From: Taishania sp.
GTDB taxonomy: Bacteria > Bacteroidota > Bacteroidia > Flavobacteriales_D > Crocinitomicaceae
Reading direction: 5' to 3'
NCBI GenBank assembly: GCA_030150045.1
Contig: JASLGM010000026.1
Span: 1 to 64,000, forward strand
Length of the DNA: 64,000 nt
The position numbers and the translations under genes were made by a program. Positions within the stretch are counted from its first letter, which is position 1, and every line of letters starts with the position of its first letter. The notes beneath the pieces are model-generated. The model was not told the DNA's origin, did not search any database, and saw only the letters and a program-made list of their open reading frames with translations. Of this stretch, positions 61,378 to 64,000 are shown piece after piece.

Positions 61378-63381
61378 ATGCAAGTTCAACTCGACAAAAG
61401 AAATATTGAATTCGACAGAACGTCATTCAGCGATCAAGAATTGATTGACATTTATAAAAAACTGATTCTTCCAAGGTTAATAGAAGAAAAAATGTTGATA
61501 TACCTCCGCCAAGGGAAAATCACTAAATGGTTCTCTGGGTGGGGACAAGAAGGAATCTCTGTAGGAACGGCCTATGCAATGGACGAAAATGAATACATCT
61601 TTCCAATGCATAGAAATCTAGGTGTGTTTACTACAAGAGGAATTGAATTACCGCGCTTGTTTTCGCAGTTTCAAGGGAAAATGAATGGCTTTACAAAAGG
61701 TAGAGACAGGTCTTTCCATTTTGGAACTCAAGAACACAAAGTAGTAGGGATGATTTCTCACCTTGGACCTCAATTGGCTTTAGCAGATGGTGTCGCTCTT
61801 GCGAATAAATTGAAAGAAAACAACCAAACAACTCTTGTGTTTACAGGTGATGGAGGTGCGTCAGAAGGAGATTTTCACGAAGCGTTAAACGTTGCTTCAG
61901 TATGGGATTTACCTGTAATCTTTGCTGTCGAAAATAATAAATGGGGACTTTCAACTCCATCGCGTGAACAGTTTAACTGTAAACAATTTACAGATAAAGC
62001 AATCGGATATGGAATAGAAGGAATTCAAATCGATGGGAATAACGTATTGGCTGTTATCGATGGAATGCGAAAAATTCGTGAAAAAATGCAAGAAGATCAC
62101 AAACCGGTTATTCTTGAGTTTTTGACTTTCCGTATGCGTGGACATGAAGAAGCGTCTGGAACAAAATACTATCCAGAAGGATTGCAAGATCAATGGAAAA
62201 TTTACGATCCAATTGATAACTACCACCTTTTCTTGAAAGAAATTGGCGTATTGAACGAAGCTTTAGACGAGCAAATTACAAATGAAATAAAAGCGCACAT
62301 TCAGACCAGCTTTGATACAGCGCAAGCAGAAGATAAAATTGCACCTGATTTACAACGCGAGTTAGAAGACATGTACGCTCCGTACCAAGCAAATGAAATT
62401 GCTCCAAATACGGATATAAAAGAAATGCGCTTCATCGATGCCATTCAGGATGGATTGAAACAAAGTATGCAAAATCACCCAGACTTAGTTATCATGGGAC
62501 AAGATATTGCAGAATACGGTGGCGTATTTAAAGTAACAGAAGGTTTTGTTGAAGAGTTCGGTAAAGGACGCGTTCGCAACACTCCAATATGTGAAAGTGC
62601 CATTGTTGGTGCTGGTTTAGGACTTTCAATTGCAGGAATGAAAGCAGTAGTAGAAATGCAGTTCGCTGATTTTGTAACTTGTGGATTCAACCAAATCATC
62701 AATAACCTCGCGAAAATGCATTGGAGATGGGGACAAAATGCAGATGTAGTTGTGCGCATGCCGACGGGAGCAAACACTGCCGCAGGACCTTTCCACTCGC
62801 AATCTAACGAAGCTTGGTTTACACATACACCTGGGTTGAAAGTGGTTTACCCTTCAACGCCAGAAGACGCAAAAGGATTACTTATTGCTGCTGTTAATGA
62901 CCCAAATCCTGTCATTTTCTTCGAGCACAAATTCTTGTACCGCAGCCTAAAAGGGGAGGTAGCTTCCAACGCCTATACCGTTGAAATAGGGAAAGCAAGA
63001 ACAGTAACTGAAGGAAATGATTTAACCATCATTACATACGGATTAGGTGTCATTTGGGCACAAGAATATATGGCGCAAAACCCTGAATTATCCATTGAAT
63101 TATTAGATTTACGTACCTTGTTGCCATTGGATACCGAAGCGATTTATAAAGCCGTTCGTAAGACCGGAAAAGTATTGGTTTTCCACGAAGATTGTCTAAC
63201 AGGTGGATTGGGTGGAGAAGTTGCCGCGCTGATTGCTGAAAACTGCTTCAAAGATCTTGATGCACCGGTGAAACGTTTAGCTTCTATCGACACAGCAGTG
63301 CCGTTTACACCTTCTCTCGAAGCGCAGTTTTTACCGCAGTTGAGATTGGATCAAGCGATAAAGGAATTGTTAGCATTCTAA
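61378..63381 (+). CDS. 2-oxoisovalerate dehydrogenase E1, fused alpha and beta subunits
   Basis: 667 residues from the ATG at 61378; a TTG two codons upstream is also in frame. E1-alpha part (about 1-330): RLIEEKMLIYLRQGKITKWFSGWGQEG and the thiamine diphosphate motif GDGGASEGDFHEALN...NNKWGLS (about 161-195). E1-beta part (about 340-667): MRFIDAIQDGLKQSM, DIAEYGGVFKVTEG, and LRTLLPLDTEAI. Joined in one polypeptide with a short linker; in many bacteria these are two genes. It decarboxylates branched-chain 2-oxo acids (or pyruvate-like substrates) and passes the acyl group to E2. Cytoplasmic, single gene. Confidence 0.94.
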   Translation: MQVQLDKRNIEFDRTSFSDQELIDIYKKLILPRLIEEKMLIYLRQGKITKWFSGWGQEGISVGTAYAMDENEYIFPMHRNLGVFTTRGIELPRLFSQFQGKMNGFTKGRDRSFHFGTQEHKVVGMISHLGPQLALADGVALANKLKENNQTTLVFTGDGGASEGDFHEALNVASVWDLPVIFAVENNKWGLSTPSREQFNCKQFTDKAIGYGIEGIQIDGNNVLAVIDGMRKIREKMQEDHKPVILEFLTFRMRGHEEASGTKYYPEGLQDQWKIYDPIDNYHLFLKEIGVLNEALDEQITNEIKAHIQTSFDTAQAEDKIAPDLQRELEDMYAPYQANEIAPNTDIKEMRFIDAIQDGLKQSMQNHPDLVIMGQDIAEYGGVFKVTEGFVEEFGKGRVRNTPICESAIVGAGLGLSIAGMKAVVEMQFADFVTCGFNQIINNLAKMHWRWGQNADVVVRMPTGANTAAGPFHSQSNEAWFTHTPGLKVVYPSTPEDAKGLLIAAVNDPNPVIFFEHKFLYRSLKGEVASNAYTVEIGKARTVTEGNDLTIITYGLGVIWAQEYMAQNPELSIELLDLRTLLPLDTEAIYKAVRKTGKVLVFHEDCLTGGLGGEVAALIAENCFKDLDAPVKRLASIDTAVPFTPSLEAQFLPQLRLDQAIKELLAF

Positions 63382-63402
63382 CAAAATATCCTCTTAAATA
63401 TG

Positions 63403-63433
63403 AAACCTCAAGTGTAAAGCTTGAGGTTTTTTT
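63403..63433 (+). terminator. Terminator of the E1 fusion gene
   Basis: AAACCTCAAG / CTTGAGGTTT perfect stem, seven T. It lies 22 bases after the stop. Confidence 0.88.
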
Positions 63434-63470
63434 ATTTCCCTTAAACGAATGTTTTTTACAAGTTTTTATT

Positions 63471-63613
63471 GGCTGCCATTTCCGTCTACAGGCTTTAGTA
63501 GCTTGCCAAAAACAGGTTAGCTAATTGTTCTGAAACGCTCCTAAAGTCGCCTTTCCTCACAAAGCAAACTTTCTGTTTTTTTGCAAGCCAGCTATCACCC
63601 TCCGCCGGGGCAG
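63471..63613 (-). repeat. Type B structured intergenic element, copy 3
   Basis: Reverse orientation. Terminal arms CTGCC / GGCAG are perfect. Inner GCGACTTTAGGAGC motif. A long outer arm TAGCT..CTTGC..AAAAACAG pairs with CTGTTTTT..GCAAGCTA. It forms an inverted pair with the A copy at 63665-63811, with only 51 bases between. Confidence 0.85.
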
Positions 63614-63664
63614 GGGATCCATTTTTATTAAAGAAATGATTTTATAAGTGGAGATTTTTCTTTT

Positions 63665-63811
63665 CAGCCCGGGCAAAGCACGATAGCTAAAGGAACTGAA
63701 AAAGGAGTGAATCCTGCATTTAGTACTGCGACCAAAGGAAGCACGTACTAAAGCAGATAGAGAACCCTTTTTTCAGGAGTTTACTAAAGGGCGGAGACCG
63801 TTAAGGCTGCC
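63665..63811 (+). repeat. Type A structured intergenic element, copy 9
   Basis: Best nested structure of the A family. Terminal CAGCC / GGCTG; outer arms CTGAAAAAGG (63696-63705) and CCTTTTTTCAG (63766-63776); inner arms TTTAGTAC (63719-63726) and GTACTAAA (63745-63752) around GCGACCAAAGGAAGCAC. Confidence 0.9.
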
Positions 63812-63848
63812 ATAAACATTTCCTTTTCAATATAGATTTAAAAGACAA

Positions 63849-63883
63849 AAAAAAGTCCTTAAGCAAATAACTTAAGGACTTTT
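63849..63883 (-). terminator. Terminator of the partial LolA-like gene
   Basis: AAAGTCCTTAAG / CTTAAGGACTTT perfect 12-bp stem with A and T runs on either side, 20 bases after the stop at 63904. Confidence 0.9.
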
Positions 63884-63903
63884 TAATTGGATATGTTTGA
63901 GAA

Positions 63904-64000
63904 TTAATCTTCAACAATTTGGTACCCTGGGAATTTCGATTTGTCGAACACAAATTTAGAATCTTCTACTGCCGTATTGAACTGTAATTTATTCACCGTG
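63904..64000 (-). CDS. 3' end of a LolA-like outer membrane lipoprotein carrier gene (partial)
   Basis: The last 31 codons plus stop are inside the window; the start lies beyond base 64000. The visible end reads NKLQFNTAVEDSKFVFDKSK then FPGYQIVED. The DSKFVFDKSKFPG stretch resembles the C-terminus of Bacteroidota LolA-like proteins (usually DS-F-FD-KYPGVEVI-), which carry lipoproteins to the outer membrane. With so little sequence the assignment is tentative. Confidence 0.55.
   Translation of the reverse strand, partial: TVNKLQFNTAVEDSKFVFDKSKFPGYQIVED

Overview
The window is from a low-GC member of the Bacteroidota, most likely a flavobacterium-like gliding or adhesin-rich lineage. Evidence seen: type IX secretion sorting domains (type A and type B/CHU_C), SprB-type repeats, a TonB receptor with a carboxypeptidase-regulatory N-terminus, DUF4382/DUF4197/DUF4153 families, and repeated use of the Bacteroidota promoter element TAnnTTTG. 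I cannot fix the genus from sequence alone. No rRNA, tRNA, CRISPR array, transposase or prophage gene was recognised.

Layout. 0.7-3.2 kb: TonB-dependent receptor. 3.6-11.3 kb: an AcrB-type RND efflux operon (tolC-like, membrane fusion protein, permease) preceded by a LytS/LytTR two-component pair; the two transcription units share a 17-bp upstream motif. 11.4-20.8 kb: nhaA, a glycosyltransferase, efp, an alpha/beta hydrolase, a collagen-like secreted protein with a small T9SS protein, yaaA, and an ArsR-like regulator. 20.9-25.5 kb: core genes pnp, rpsO, accD, fbaA. 26.6-32.8 kb: a UvrD/PcrA helicase, uvrA and ndk. 33.9-43.3 kb: a heavy-metal-type RND system (czcCBA-like) behind an OmpR-type two-component system and a DUF4153 membrane protein. 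43.6-47.5 kb: a long-chain acyl-CoA ligase and a second OmpR-type two-component system. 48.4-51.7 kb: rhodanese-thioredoxin lipoprotein, cutC, nucleoside phosphorylase, DUF4197 lipoprotein. 51.8-61.1 kb: three large T9SS type B adhesins, two of them each with a small secreted partner gene, clearly a duplicated cassette. 61.4-63.4 kb: fused alpha+beta E1 of a branched-chain 2-oxoacid dehydrogenase. The last 97 bases hold the 3' end of a LolA-like gene.

The most unusual material is intergenic. Twelve copies of a ~145-bp element (types A and B) are scattered in both orientations; each can fold into nested stems whose arms change together between copies while two short motifs stay fixed, which is what a structured RNA (or hairpin-mobilised ssDNA repeat) looks like. 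A and B elements occur as inverted pairs at three places, and at two of these a 57-bp tandem repeat lies between them. A third family (C) of ~120 bp lies next to three A copies.

Separately, the 0.9-kb gap at 47.5-48.4 kb contains three related short transcription-unit-like modules ending in rho-independent terminators; two have perfect sigma-54 -24/-12 promoters. These look like a tandem family of undescribed small RNAs. All functional statements for non-coding elements are inference from sequence patterns.
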